Source: Colimorpha sp045597845
GTDB lineage: Bacteria > Bacteroidota > Bacteroidia > Bacteroidales > P3
Length of the DNA stretch: 33,493 bases
NCBI GenBank assembly: GCA_045597845.1
Contig: JAZLKZ010000019.1
Coordinates: forward strand, 1-33,493
Direction of reading: 5' to 3'
The notes beneath the pieces were generated by a model, which searched no databases, was not told the DNA's origin, and saw only the letters and a list, made by a program, of their open reading frames with translations. The position numbers were made by a program, and so were the translations under genes. Within the stretch, counting starts at the first letter, position 1. The number at the start of each line of letters is the position of its first letter. Positions 23,757 to 31,452 of the stretch are shown here, piece by piece.

Positions 23757-24332
23757 TTAGATGATATTTTTTTTTGCGTGCCACTGTTCAAATTTGCATA
23801 AAATGAAGTGAATCAGGGCTCCGATGCCCAAACCCACGATGGCTCCGCACACTACGTCACCCGGGTAGTGCTTGCCCAGATAGGGACGGCTGTAGCCCAC
23901 GAGAATCGCCCACAAAAACATGAGCGTCACAAGTACCATTGCTGATTTGCTGTCTTTTCGGCCATAGCGCATGGAAAAGAATGTTGCCAAGGCAAACACG
24001 TTGGCGGCGTGGGAGGAGATGAACCCATAGAGCCCACCGCAACTGGTGCGGAACATGCGAACGTCTTCCAGCGCATGACATGGTCGTAGCCGACAGGCTA
24101 CATCCTTGAACGACATTACCGATATGCGGTCGCTCAACAGAAAACAGAGTCCGATGCCGATAAGTATCAACCACCAGTTCTTGGACTCTTTGCGAAGTGT
24201 TGTGCACACAAAAACGGCAACCAATACAATGGCCCACGACCATGCCTGACTGGCGGTCCACAATACCCAATCCGCCACCGTACAATGATGGGAATTAATC
24301 CAGTAGAATAGTTGTGTGTCGAATGGTTCCAA
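23757..24332 (-). CDS. PAP2-family membrane phosphatase
   Basis: The 191-residue protein has the three-part acid phosphatase signature of the PAP2 superfamily: K76-x6-RP in KDVACRLRP, SSHA (residues 106-109, with H108) and SRPYLGKHYPGDV with R149, H155 and D159. Five or six membrane helices are predicted. Relatives remove phosphate from undecaprenyl pyrophosphate or lipid A at the periplasmic face; which substrate applies here cannot be told. The second motif reads SSHA instead of the textbook PSGH, a variant I take as normal in this group. obgE lies 15 bases upstream in the same direction, so an operon is likely. Confidence 0.9.
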   Translation of the reverse strand: MEPFDTQLFYWINSHHCTVADWVLWTASQAWSWAIVLVAVFVCTTLRKESKNWWLILIGIGLCFLLSDRISVMSFKDVACRLRPCHALEDVRMFRTSCGGLYGFISSHAANVFALATFFSMRYGRKDSKSAMVLVTLMFLWAILVGYSRPYLGKHYPGDVVCGAIVGLGIGALIHFILCKFEQWHAKKNII

Positions 24333-24347
24333 AGTGGATTTAATGGT

Positions 24348-25358
24348 TTATTGTTGCTCGTTGTTGGTGGGCTCGTTCAGTTTGCGGAAGATGAGGTCTT
24401 TCAGTTCTGTGATGTGCAGTCCGCTTACGGCGGAGATGAAGATGCTCTCGACGCCTTTGGGCAGATGTTTCTTGAGCTGCTTCATCATGGATTCGTCAAG
24501 CATGTCGCACTTGGTCACGGCAAGGATGCGCTCCTTGTCGAGCAGTTCGGGGTTGTATTTCTTCAACTCTTCCAACAAGATATGGTATTCCTTGCTGATG
24601 TCCAGTTGCTCGCAGCTCACCATGAACAAGAGTATGGAGTTGCGTTCAATATGGCGTAGAAATCGCAATCCGAGACCTTTGCCTTCGCTGGCGCCCTCTA
24701 TGATTCCTGGAATGTCGGCGATGCAGAACGACTGGTCGTCGCGGTATTTTACGATACCCAAGTTGGGAACCATGGTGGTGAAGGGGTAGTCGGCAATTTC
24801 GGGCTTGGCGGCGGAAACCACGCTGAGCAAGGTGGATTTTCCTGCGTTGGGAAATCCCACAAGACCTACGTCGGCGAGTACCTTCAGCTCAATGATGACG
24901 GTGCGCTCTTCGGCGGGTTCGCCTGGCTGAGCATAGCGTGGGGTTTGGTTGGTGGGCGACTTGAAATGGTCGTTGCCCAGTCCGCCACGACCGCCCTTGG
25001 CAATGATAAGGGTCTCGCCTTCTTCGGTCACTTCGCCCAACATCTCACCGGTGTCGGCGTCACGACAGATGCAGCCCAGCGGCACGTCGAGAATCTGGTC
25101 TTTGCCCTTGCGGCCGGTGCAGAGATTCTCGCCACCGTTTTTACCGTCTTCGGCGAAGACGTGCTTGGTGTATTTCAGGTGGAGCAACGTCCAGCGCTGC
25201 GTGGTGCCGCGCAGGATGACGTGTCCGCCACGACCGCCGTCGCCACCGTCGGGACCGGCTTTGGCGTTGTATTTAACGCGCAAAAGATGGGCCGATCCGG
25301 CACCACCTTTTCCTGAACGTATGTATATCTTTACGTAATCTACAAAGTTACTCGTCAT
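24348..25358 (-). CDS. obgE: Ribosome-associated GTPase Obg
   Basis: A GTPase of 50S assembly and stress control. The 336-residue protein has the glycine-rich Obg domain (GKGGAGSAHLLR, GPDGGDGGRGG, GKNGGENLCTGRKGKD), then the G domain with G1 GFPNAGKST near residue 166, switch and G3 DIPGIIEGASEGKGLG, G4 TKCDML and G5-like SAVSG. The C-terminal Obg extension is short, as usual outside Firmicutes. adk lies 202 bases upstream in the same orientation, a pairing I recall as frequent in Bacteroidales. Confidence 0.97.
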   Translation of the reverse strand: MTSNFVDYVKIYIRSGKGGAGSAHLLRVKYNAKAGPDGGDGGRGGHVILRGTTQRWTLLHLKYTKHVFAEDGKNGGENLCTGRKGKDQILDVPLGCICRDADTGEMLGEVTEEGETLIIAKGGRGGLGNDHFKSPTNQTPRYAQPGEPAEERTVIIELKVLADVGLVGFPNAGKSTLLSVVSAAKPEIADYPFTTMVPNLGIVKYRDDQSFCIADIPGIIEGASEGKGLGLRFLRHIERNSILLFMVSCEQLDISKEYHILLEELKKYNPELLDKERILAVTKCDMLDESMMKQLKKHLPKGVESIFISAVSGLHITELKDLIFRKLNEPTNNEQQ

Positions 25359-25560
25359 AGGCGGGTGTTTGTGGGGATGATATTTTCAAATTGAGTATTA
25401 TTAAGAAGTTCCTTCCCCCTATTCACTATTCACAGACCACTGGTCACTTTTTAGTTTAGAGCCAGTTGAAAGTTTAAAGGCTTAATCTTCAATTCAACAA
25501 ATCAACAGCTCAACAAACCTTCTAATCTTCAAATCTTTAATTCAAAGCAGAACGTGTGGC

Positions 25561-26130
25561 TTATTTGCTCACACGCTCTACTTCGTTGATGATGTTCTGT
25601 GCGATGGCGTCAACACTGCCCAGACCATTGATCTTGATTTGCTTGCCCTGCTGTGCGTAGTAGTTTGCTACAGGAAGGGTCTTGCTTTCGTACTCTTTGA
25701 GGCGGTTTTTGATGGTTGCCTCGTTGTCGTCGCTGCGACCGCTGATTTTGGCGCGCTCGAGCATACGGCGGATGAGCTCTTCCTGAGGAACATCGAGCTG
25801 GATCATGCAGGTCAGTTTGCGGCCATGCTTTTCAAGCATTTTGTCGAGCACTTCGGCTTGCGCCACATTGCGTGGAAAACCGTCGAAAAGAATTCCTTGG
25901 GTATCGTTGGCAATGGCTTTGTCGATCATCTCAATGACGATGTCGTCGCTCACGAGATTGCCAGAGTCCATGATGCTCTTGATGCGTTTGCCGAGTTCGG
26001 TCTGCTCTGCGATTTCCTTGCGTAGCAAGTCGCCGGTGGAGATGTGGTTCAGTTTGAAACGTTCCACCAATTTATCAGACTGAGTGCCTTTGCCAGCGCC
26101 GGGGGCACCAAAAATAACTACGTTAAGCAT
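25561..26130 (-). CDS. adk: Adenylate kinase
   Basis: Interconverts ATP and AMP with 2 ADP. The 189-residue protein begins MLNVVIFGAPGAGKGTQ with the P-loop, followed by STGDLLR, FDGFPRN and the short LID region ISGRSDDNEATIKNRL, which lacks the four cysteines of zinc LID types and so is the short form. The length fits that form. The start lies only 27 bases after the FKBP terminator hairpin, leaving little room for a separate promoter. The gene follows the FKBP pair and precedes obgE. Confidence 0.97.
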   Translation of the reverse strand: MLNVVIFGAPGAGKGTQSDKLVERFKLNHISTGDLLRKEIAEQTELGKRIKSIMDSGNLVSDDIVIEMIDKAIANDTQGILFDGFPRNVAQAEVLDKMLEKHGRKLTCMIQLDVPQEELIRRMLERAKISGRSDDNEATIKNRLKEYESKTLPVANYYAQQGKQIKINGLGSVDAIAQNIINEVERVSK

Positions 26131-26157
26131 AATAATGAATGAGTAAGGTTAGTAAAT

Positions 26158-26187
26158 GAAAACCCAGCCGCAAAAAATGCAGCTGGG
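26158..26187 (-). terminator. Terminator or attenuator between the FKBP gene and adk
   Basis: On the minus strand, CCCAGCTGC (26187-26179) pairs with GCGGCTGGG (26171-26163), one mismatch, and is followed by TTTT. It ends the FKBP gene at 26200, but adk begins 28 bases beyond, so some readthrough is likely. Confidence 0.7.
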
Positions 26188-26199
26188 CGAAACTTTGTC

Positions 26200-27114
26200 T
26201 TATTTAACGGAAACAACTTTAATGTCGAAGCGGAGGGGTGAGAAGGGTGGAATGGTGCCGTCGGGGGTGCCGGCGTTTCCGTAGCCAAGTGAGGAGGGAA
26301 ATATCAAGGTTGCTTCAGAACCTTCGGGAAGTCCCATCACGCCAGCGTCCCAGCCTTTGATGAGTGGCATCTGTCCCACAACATATTCGAGAGGTTCGTA
26401 AGGACGGTTGGGGTTGTAAACGCCACCTTCCTTTGCGTCGCTTTCAACGCTGCTGTCAAATACGGTGCCATCGAGCAGGCGACCGGTGTAGTCCATGCGA
26501 ACGGTTTTGCCAGCGGCAACTACAGGACCATGTCCTTTCTTGTTGACGATAACATACAAACCATCGGCATTGGGTTCAACGGTAATGTTGTTTTCGGCAA
26601 TGTACTGAGCGATGATTGTGGGCTCTTCGGCCTGACGACGTTCCATTTCTGAATGGAAATTGGCTTCTTCTTGTTTCAGTTCGTCTTCGGAGACGATGTC
26701 AACCAAGTGAATTTCATAGTACATCTTCATGCCCTGGTCGGGAGTGTAGTTGTCGGGCATGGGGAAGAACTTGGCCAAAGAATCGGCTTCAACGGCGAAT
26801 GTGGCCTTGTCGCCTTTGTGCATCATCAAGAGACCTTCGGAGAGGTCGCCCGGAAACATGGATTCCTGTGGCATGGCCATGCGTTGGGGACTGCCGACGT
26901 TGCTGGTGAGGAACATGGTGTCGAGTTTGAGAGTCATCTCAACAACCAAAGCGTCCCCCTTCTGTACTTGGGCTTCTTTGTCATTGCAAACCTCAAATTT
27001 GTAATGCAAACCGCTCTTGGTCTTCTTGAAACCCGGAATGTCGGATTTGTTGCAGCCAACCATCAAAGTGGAAGCGGCTACGAGCAAAACTGCTAATTTG
27101 TAGAACTTTTTCAT
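26200..27114 (-). CDS. FKBP-type peptidyl-prolyl isomerase lipoprotein, two-domain
   Basis: The 304-residue protein has a lipoprotein signal (MKKFYKLAVLLVAASTLMVGC, lipobox MVGC). A divergent FKBP-like domain follows (about 40-150, GDALVVEMTLKLD, MHKGDKATF), then a charged helix (about 150-185) and a typical FKBP domain (about 190-300) with GKTVRMDYTGRLLDGTVFDSS, GQMPLIKGWDAGVMGLPEGS and PSSLGYGNAGTPDG. It would speed proline isomerisation in the periplasm, perhaps chaperoning outer-membrane proteins. A longer start at 27159 adds residues that are not signal-like. It follows another FKBP gene by 68 bases; the pair may be an old duplication. Confidence 0.92.
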   Translation of the reverse strand: MKKFYKLAVLLVAASTLMVGCNKSDIPGFKKTKSGLHYKFEVCNDKEAQVQKGDALVVEMTLKLDTMFLTSNVGSPQRMAMPQESMFPGDLSEGLLMMHKGDKATFAVEADSLAKFFPMPDNYTPDQGMKMYYEIHLVDIVSEDELKQEEANFHSEMERRQAEEPTIIAQYIAENNITVEPNADGLYVIVNKKGHGPVVAAGKTVRMDYTGRLLDGTVFDSSVESDAKEGGVYNPNRPYEPLEYVVGQMPLIKGWDAGVMGLPEGSEATLIFPSSLGYGNAGTPDGTIPPFSPLRFDIKVVSVK

Positions 27115-27182
27115 TGTTTTGTTGAATATTAATTGTTTATTTGATTTCGTGTTGGACAATCTGTTGACGTTGATTGGGTGTT

Positions 27183-27683
27183 CTAATTGTCAATTTCCAA
27201 TTCATAAATGAGCACAGTTCTTGCAGGAATCCTGTCGCCGTCGCCCACTACGCCGTAGCCGGCTTCGGATGGGATGATAATGGTGGCTTGGCTGCCATAG
27301 TGCAAGGTAAGCAATGCGGCGTCAAGTCCTGTGGGCACTTGGTTGCGGCCCGCTACAACGCTTTCGGCTACGTCTTGGTAAAGTGTCTTGCCGTTGAGGG
27401 TTGTCAGTGTGTAATGTATGGTCACGGAGTCTTCGTAGCCTATCGCTTTGTTTGATCCCTTGTTGGTCTCCATCACGCGCGCTCCACAGCTTAGTCGGTT
27501 CATCTCCCAACCTCTGCGGGTGACGTATCCGTTTATGGAGGTTTCTTCCGACTTGGCGATGGTCTTGTTGGCGTTGATAAGGTTCTCTGAGATGTCGGGC
27601 TTTTGTTCAACCTCGACAACGGGAGTCCTGTTGCATCCTGCCAACGCAATCAATACCAAGAAGGCTATGTAGAACCGTTTCAT
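27183..27683 (-). CDS. FKBP-type peptidyl-prolyl isomerase lipoprotein
   Basis: The 166-residue product starts MKRFYIAFLVLIALAGC, a lipoprotein signal with lipobox LAGC. A linker (about 20-75) leads to one FKBP domain with DSVTIHYTLTTLNGKTLY, GLDAALLTLHYGSQATIIIPSEAGYG and IPARTVLIYELEID. It is a periplasm-facing membrane-anchored prolyl isomerase. The acidic and aromatic residues of the FKBP pocket are only partly kept, so activity is uncertain. ATG 27683 is chosen over 27698 because the signal begins there. It lies between the DHH phosphoesterase and the larger FKBP gene in one direction. Confidence 0.88.
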   Translation of the reverse strand: MKRFYIAFLVLIALAGCNRTPVVEVEQKPDISENLINANKTIAKSEETSINGYVTRRGWEMNRLSCGARVMETNKGSNKAIGYEDSVTIHYTLTTLNGKTLYQDVAESVVAGRNQVPTGLDAALLTLHYGSQATIIIPSEAGYGVVGDGDRIPARTVLIYELEIDN

Positions 27684-27728
27684 TTGTATAAATATCAAAA
27701 TTTACTAATCACTTGTAATTCCTAGTCA

Positions 27729-28748
27729 CTATTCACTAATAAACAACTCTTTCACTCTCTGGATGGTCTCTTCGAAGCTGTAGGGACTGTCGGCACCTGC
27801 CGCCTTGGTGTGTCCGCCACCTCCAAAGTGGGTACGGGCGATGAGGTTGACATCCACGTCATTTTTCGATCGGAATGAAATCTTTGTGCGTGAGGCTTCT
27901 TCGCGAATCAGCACGCCCACCTCAATCTGTTCCATCATCAGCGTGTAGTTTACCAGACCTTCCATGTCGGCTGCCGAAATATTGTGCTCCTGCTGGTCCT
28001 TAAGCGAGAAACTGAAATAGGCGAATTTCTCTTTCTCGTAGATGTGCAGCCGTTCGCTGATGGCGAAGCCGAAGAAGCGCATCCGCTCGATGCTGAAGGT
28101 GTTGTTGATGTGGTTGTGGATGTCTGCGGCGTTGATATCTTTTGCTACCAATTGCGCTGCCGCTTCGTAGAGGGAAGGCTCCTCGCAGCTATAGCTGAAA
28201 GACCCTGTGTCGGTGCAAATTCCTGTGTAGAGGCATCGTGCGGCATCTTGGGTGATGGTATCGTTGCCCCATGTGGATTTTGCTACCCAAAACACCAATT
28301 CACAGGCACTTGACATCGAAGGACGTGAAATCACTACATCGAAATGTTCCATGTCGGGGTTGTGGTGGTGGTCGATGAGGATTTTCTTGGCGGGACTCTC
28401 TACGAGCGCTTTCTCCAGAAAATCAACCCTTGATGGACTATTGAAATCAACCCCTATAATAAGTTCCGATTCCATCAGTGCTTTGTTGCATTGCTCCAAT
28501 TGGGTGTCCCCGTTTAGAATCAACTCACAATGAGGCATCCAACTGAAATGTTTCGGGCAACCGTTGGGTAGGAGTGGGGTGATTTTTGCTTTTGGATTCA
28601 GGTCGGAAAGAATGTGATACATGCCCAAAAGCGAACCCATTGCGTCACCGTCGGCATTCTTGTGAGCGATGATGGCGATGGAAACGGCTTGCGCAGTCAG
28701 TTCCTTGATGGTTGCTAAACTTTGAGAATCAAATTCTAATCCCTTCAT
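27729..28748 (-). CDS. nrnA: DHH-family phosphoesterase, NrnA-like oligoribonuclease/pAp phosphatase
   Basis: Hydrolyses very short RNA (nanoRNA) and 3'-phosphoadenosine 5'-phosphate in characterised relatives. The 339-residue protein has motif I AHKNADGDAMGS (H29, D33, D35), motif II VDFNSPSR, the DHH motif LIDHHHN and the DHHA1 signature GGGGHTKAAG near the end, so all metal and substrate residues are present. It is cytosolic and full length. A -7 box (TATCTTTG) lies 23 bases upstream, making this the first gene of the nrnA-FKBP-FKBP set. Confidence 0.9.
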   Translation of the reverse strand: MKGLEFDSQSLATIKELTAQAVSIAIIAHKNADGDAMGSLLGMYHILSDLNPKAKITPLLPNGCPKHFSWMPHCELILNGDTQLEQCNKALMESELIIGVDFNSPSRVDFLEKALVESPAKKILIDHHHNPDMEHFDVVISRPSMSSACELVFWVAKSTWGNDTITQDAARCLYTGICTDTGSFSYSCEEPSLYEAAAQLVAKDINAADIHNHINNTFSIERMRFFGFAISERLHIYEKEKFAYFSFSLKDQQEHNISAADMEGLVNYTLMMEQIEVGVLIREEASRTKISFRSKNDVDVNLIARTHFGGGGHTKAAGADSPYSFEETIQRVKELFISE

Positions 28749-28770
28749 CTGAATTCAAAATAACAAATTG

Positions 28771-28778
28771 CAAAGATA
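28771..28778 (-). promoter_or_regulatory. -7 box for the nrnA-FKBP set
   Basis: On the minus strand, TATCTTTG matches TAnnTTTG exactly, about 23 bases before the ATG at 28748, so the leader would be short. No good -33 box is seen. Confidence 0.55.
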
Positions 28779-28943
28779 CAAAAAATAAGTGAATTGTGAG
28801 TGAGATTTTAATATGCAAAAAATGTGATTGATGAATGTCGATTTCGGCAAACAAAAGTTGTTCGTATTTGTGTGCGATAACTCTTGGAAACAATTATGTA
28901 CGAAATGGGAAATGATTCTCTTTCACGGAATTTAGTCAAAGGG

Positions 28944-28974
28944 TTTGAGTATTTATGATTTTTTTGTAATTTTG
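28944..28974 (+). promoter_or_regulatory. Promoter of the S9 peptidase gene
   Basis: TTTG at 28944-28947 and TAATTTTG at 28967-28974 are separated by 19 bases, a good Bacteroidota -33/-7 pair. Transcription would start near 28981. Confidence 0.7.
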
Positions 28975-29143
28975 CATTTTGGGTAAGAACCAATTTTGAA
29001 ATGTTGATATATCTGTATGTGGGGATTGCTTTTTTGACGAACATGGATAAAAAGGATGAAACGAATAATGCTCGATGCAGATAGAACGTGGGGATTGCTT
29101 TGGCTTAGAACTTAATACTCAAAACTTAAAACTTATTTTTTAT

Positions 29144-31234
29144 ATGAAAAAATCATTACTTTTACTTGCCGCGAGTGCAACCTTGCTTACCGTGGGCTGC
29201 GGCGACAAGAACGCCAAGACGGATGTCATCGGCAAGCCCGAAGTTACCGTCGAAAACGGACAGTTTACACCTGAAATCATGTGGCAACTTGGCAAGATGG
29301 GCGAAACGGCAGTCTCTCCCGATGGCAGTCAGCTTGCCTACGCCGTTACTTACTACGACATGGACCAGAACAAAGGCAATGCCGAACTTTACCTAATGTC
29401 CACTACTGGTGGTGATGCCAAGCAGTTGACCACCACTGCCGAAAGCGAGTGGAATCCCGCATGGCTCGACGCAAACACGTTGCTTTTCTGTCTAGGCACC
29501 CAAATCGTCAGCATGGATGTCAAATCGGGCAAGGAAACCGTCGTTGCCGAGAACGAAAATGGCTTTGAAGGTTTCAAAATCGCTCCCGACGGTAGCAGCA
29601 TGACCTATATAGCTACGCTGCCTGTTCAGCGTCCTGAACACCTCGACAAACTCTATGCAGGATTGGACAAGACCACGGGTCGCATCAACGAGGACTTGAT
29701 GTATCGCCATTGGGATCAGTGGGTTGACGAATATCCTCATATCTATCTTGCTTCTTTCCAAAACGGAAAGGTGTCTGAAAACCGTATAGATGTTGTTGGC
29801 GAAGACCAGCCTTTCGAGTGCCCGATGCGTCCTTGGGGCGGTATTGAGCAGTATAACTATTCTCCCGACGGCACCAAGATCGTCTATACCTGCCGCAAGA
29901 AAACCGGCAAGGAGTATGCCCACAGCACCAACAGCGACATCTTCCTGTATGACATTCCCACTGGCGAGACCAAGAACCTCAGCGAAGGCATCATGGGCTA
30001 CGACCAGAACCCCGTTTTCAGCCATGACGGCAAGATGGTGGCATGGGAGAGCATGGAACGTGACGGCTACGAGAGCGACAAACTCCGTCTCATGGTCATG
30101 AACCTTGAAAGTGGCGAAAAGACCGACCTCACCGAGAACTTCGACTACGGCGTTAGTGGCATCCATTGGACCGACAACGACGAGGAACTTGTCGCTACGG
30201 TCATGTACAGAGGCATGCTCGAAATCTTCGCCTTCAACCGTCAGACCAAGGCTGTTCGTCAGATTTCCCATGGCTATCATGACGTGAATGGCTTTGAGTT
30301 GAATGGCGACAAAATCTATGCTTCTCAAGTAAGCATCCAGTATCCCGCCGAGGTATATGCCTACAACCTTTCCGACTCTTGCAAAGAAGGCAGCAAACTC
30401 ACCTCCATCAACGACGATGTGCTCTCGCAGGTCCGTATGGGCAAGGTGGAAGAATATTGGATCAAGACTGTTGACGGACAGGAGATGCTCACTTGGCTGG
30501 TTTATCCTTACGACTACGACAGCACCAAGACCTATCCCGCTTTGCTCTTCTGTGAAGGCGGTCCTCAAAATATTGTAAGCCAGTTCTGGAGCACTCGCTG
30601 GAACTTTGAGGTTATGAGCGGCGCTGGCTATTTTGTCATCGCTCCTAACCGCCGCGGATGCCCTGGCTTCGGTACTGCTTGGTGTGAGCAGATTTCCGGC
30701 GACTACGGTGGACTCTGCATGCAAGACTATATGTCGGCAACCGACTACTTCGCTCAGAACTTCAAACAGATTGACCCCGAGCGTATCGGCGCTTGTGGTG
30801 CCAGCTTCGGCGGCTACAGCATCTATTGGCTTGCCGGTCACAACGAAAACCATCGTTTCAAGGCTTTCTTGGCTCACAACGGCATGTTCAACTTTGAACA
30901 GCAATACCTCGAAACCGAAGAACTCTGGTTCGACAACTGGGATTTGGGCGGTCCTTACTGGGATTGGAACAATCCTCAAATCAAGAAGTCTTATGCCAAC
31001 TCGCCCCACCTTTTTGTGGATAAGTGGAATACTCCTATCTGTGTTATCCACAGCGAGTTCGACTTCCGTATCGTGGCTTCCGAGGGTATGGCAGCCTATA
31101 ATGCCGCCCAGATGCGTGGCATCGAGAGCCGCTATCTCTATTTCCCCGACGAGACTCACTGGGTGCTCAAGCCCCAAAACAGCCTCTTGTGGCATCGCAA
31201 TTTCATCGATTGGTTTGACCATTACTTGAAATAG
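29144..31234 (+). CDS. S9-family serine peptidase lipoprotein (dipeptidyl-peptidase type)
   Basis: The 696-residue protein starts with a lipoprotein signal (MKKSLLLLAASATLLTVGC, lipobox TVGC). Residues about 45-400 are a WD40/PD40-like propeller with repeated SPDGSQLAY, APDGSSMTY, SPDGTKIVYT and SHDGKMVAWES motifs. The C-terminal alpha/beta-hydrolase has GASFGG with nucleophile S554, D640 in HSEFDFRIV and H672 in DETHWV, the full triad of the prolyl oligopeptidase family. It resembles the DPP5-like enzymes of Bacteroidales, which take dipeptides from peptide ends in the periplasm; the exact specificity is not shown. The longer frame from 29075 is not signal-like. It is a single gene with its own promoter and terminator. 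Confidence 0.92.
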   Translation: MKKSLLLLAASATLLTVGCGDKNAKTDVIGKPEVTVENGQFTPEIMWQLGKMGETAVSPDGSQLAYAVTYYDMDQNKGNAELYLMSTTGGDAKQLTTTAESEWNPAWLDANTLLFCLGTQIVSMDVKSGKETVVAENENGFEGFKIAPDGSSMTYIATLPVQRPEHLDKLYAGLDKTTGRINEDLMYRHWDQWVDEYPHIYLASFQNGKVSENRIDVVGEDQPFECPMRPWGGIEQYNYSPDGTKIVYTCRKKTGKEYAHSTNSDIFLYDIPTGETKNLSEGIMGYDQNPVFSHDGKMVAWESMERDGYESDKLRLMVMNLESGEKTDLTENFDYGVSGIHWTDNDEELVATVMYRGMLEIFAFNRQTKAVRQISHGYHDVNGFELNGDKIYASQVSIQYPAEVYAYNLSDSCKEGSKLTSINDDVLSQVRMGKVEEYWIKTVDGQEMLTWLVYPYDYDSTKTYPALLFCEGGPQNIVSQFWSTRWNFEVMSGAGYFVIAPNRRGCPGFGTAWCEQISGDYGGLCMQDYMSATDYFAQNFKQIDPERIGACGASFGGYSIYWLAGHNENHRFKAFLAHNGMFNFEQQYLETEELWFDNWDLGGPYWDWNNPQIKKSYANSPHLFVDKWNTPICVIHSEFDFRIVASEGMAAYNAAQMRGIESRYLYFPDETHWVLKPQNSLLWHRNFIDWFDHYLK

Positions 31235-31280
31235 GAAATCGGTGACCGGTTTTGGTTACTGTGTTTAGTATTATATAGTT

Positions 31281-31318
31281 GCGGAGGCGCGGGACATCGT
31301 CCCGCGCCTCCGCTTTCC
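31281..31318 (+). terminator. Strong GC-rich hairpin after the S9 peptidase gene
   Basis: GCGGAGGCGCGGGAC (31281-31295) pairs perfectly with GTCCCGCGCCTCCGC (31299-31313) around a three-base loop, followed by TTTCC. It is 47 bases after the stop. The high GC stands out from the AT-rich surroundings. Confidence 0.75.
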
Positions 31319-31370
31319 TATTTCCCAGATATCGTTTCATGGTTTTAGTTTCAATATCATGTATATTTTT

Positions 31371-31401
31371 TTTGTTATATTGAAAAAAATATATATATTT
31401 G
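31371..31401 (+). promoter_or_regulatory. Promoter of the OmpA-family gene
   Basis: TTTG at 31371-31374 and TATATTTG at 31394-31401 are 19 bases apart, a textbook -33/-7 pair. Transcription would start near 31408, giving a leader of about 45 bases. Confidence 0.75.
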
Positions 31402-31452
31402 TAGTAGTTAATTAGGCGAAATGTTTTTGTTAATATAATAATAATCAATAAT

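Larger units (their letters stand above)
28749..29143. other. Divergent intergenic region between nrnA and the S9 peptidase
   Basis: No gene is supported. It holds the minus-strand promoter at 28771-28778, the plus-strand promoter at 28944-28974, and a leader of about 160 bases for the peptidase with a 14-bp direct repeat GTGGGGATTGCTTT at 29020-29033 and 29087-29100. Confidence 0.6.

Noticed and set aside
28808..29044. A 78-codon open frame on the minus strand
   Set aside because: It covers the plus-strand promoter of the S9 peptidase and has no family resemblance.
29020..29100. CRISPR array suspected from two copies of GTGGGGATTGCTTT
   Set aside because: Only two 14-bp copies, no third unit and no cas genes nearby. 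Kept only as a leader repeat.
29492..31222. A 576-codon open frame on the minus strand
   Set aside because: Antisense to the S9 peptidase with its intact catalytic triad; composition is that of a shadow frame, with no domain.
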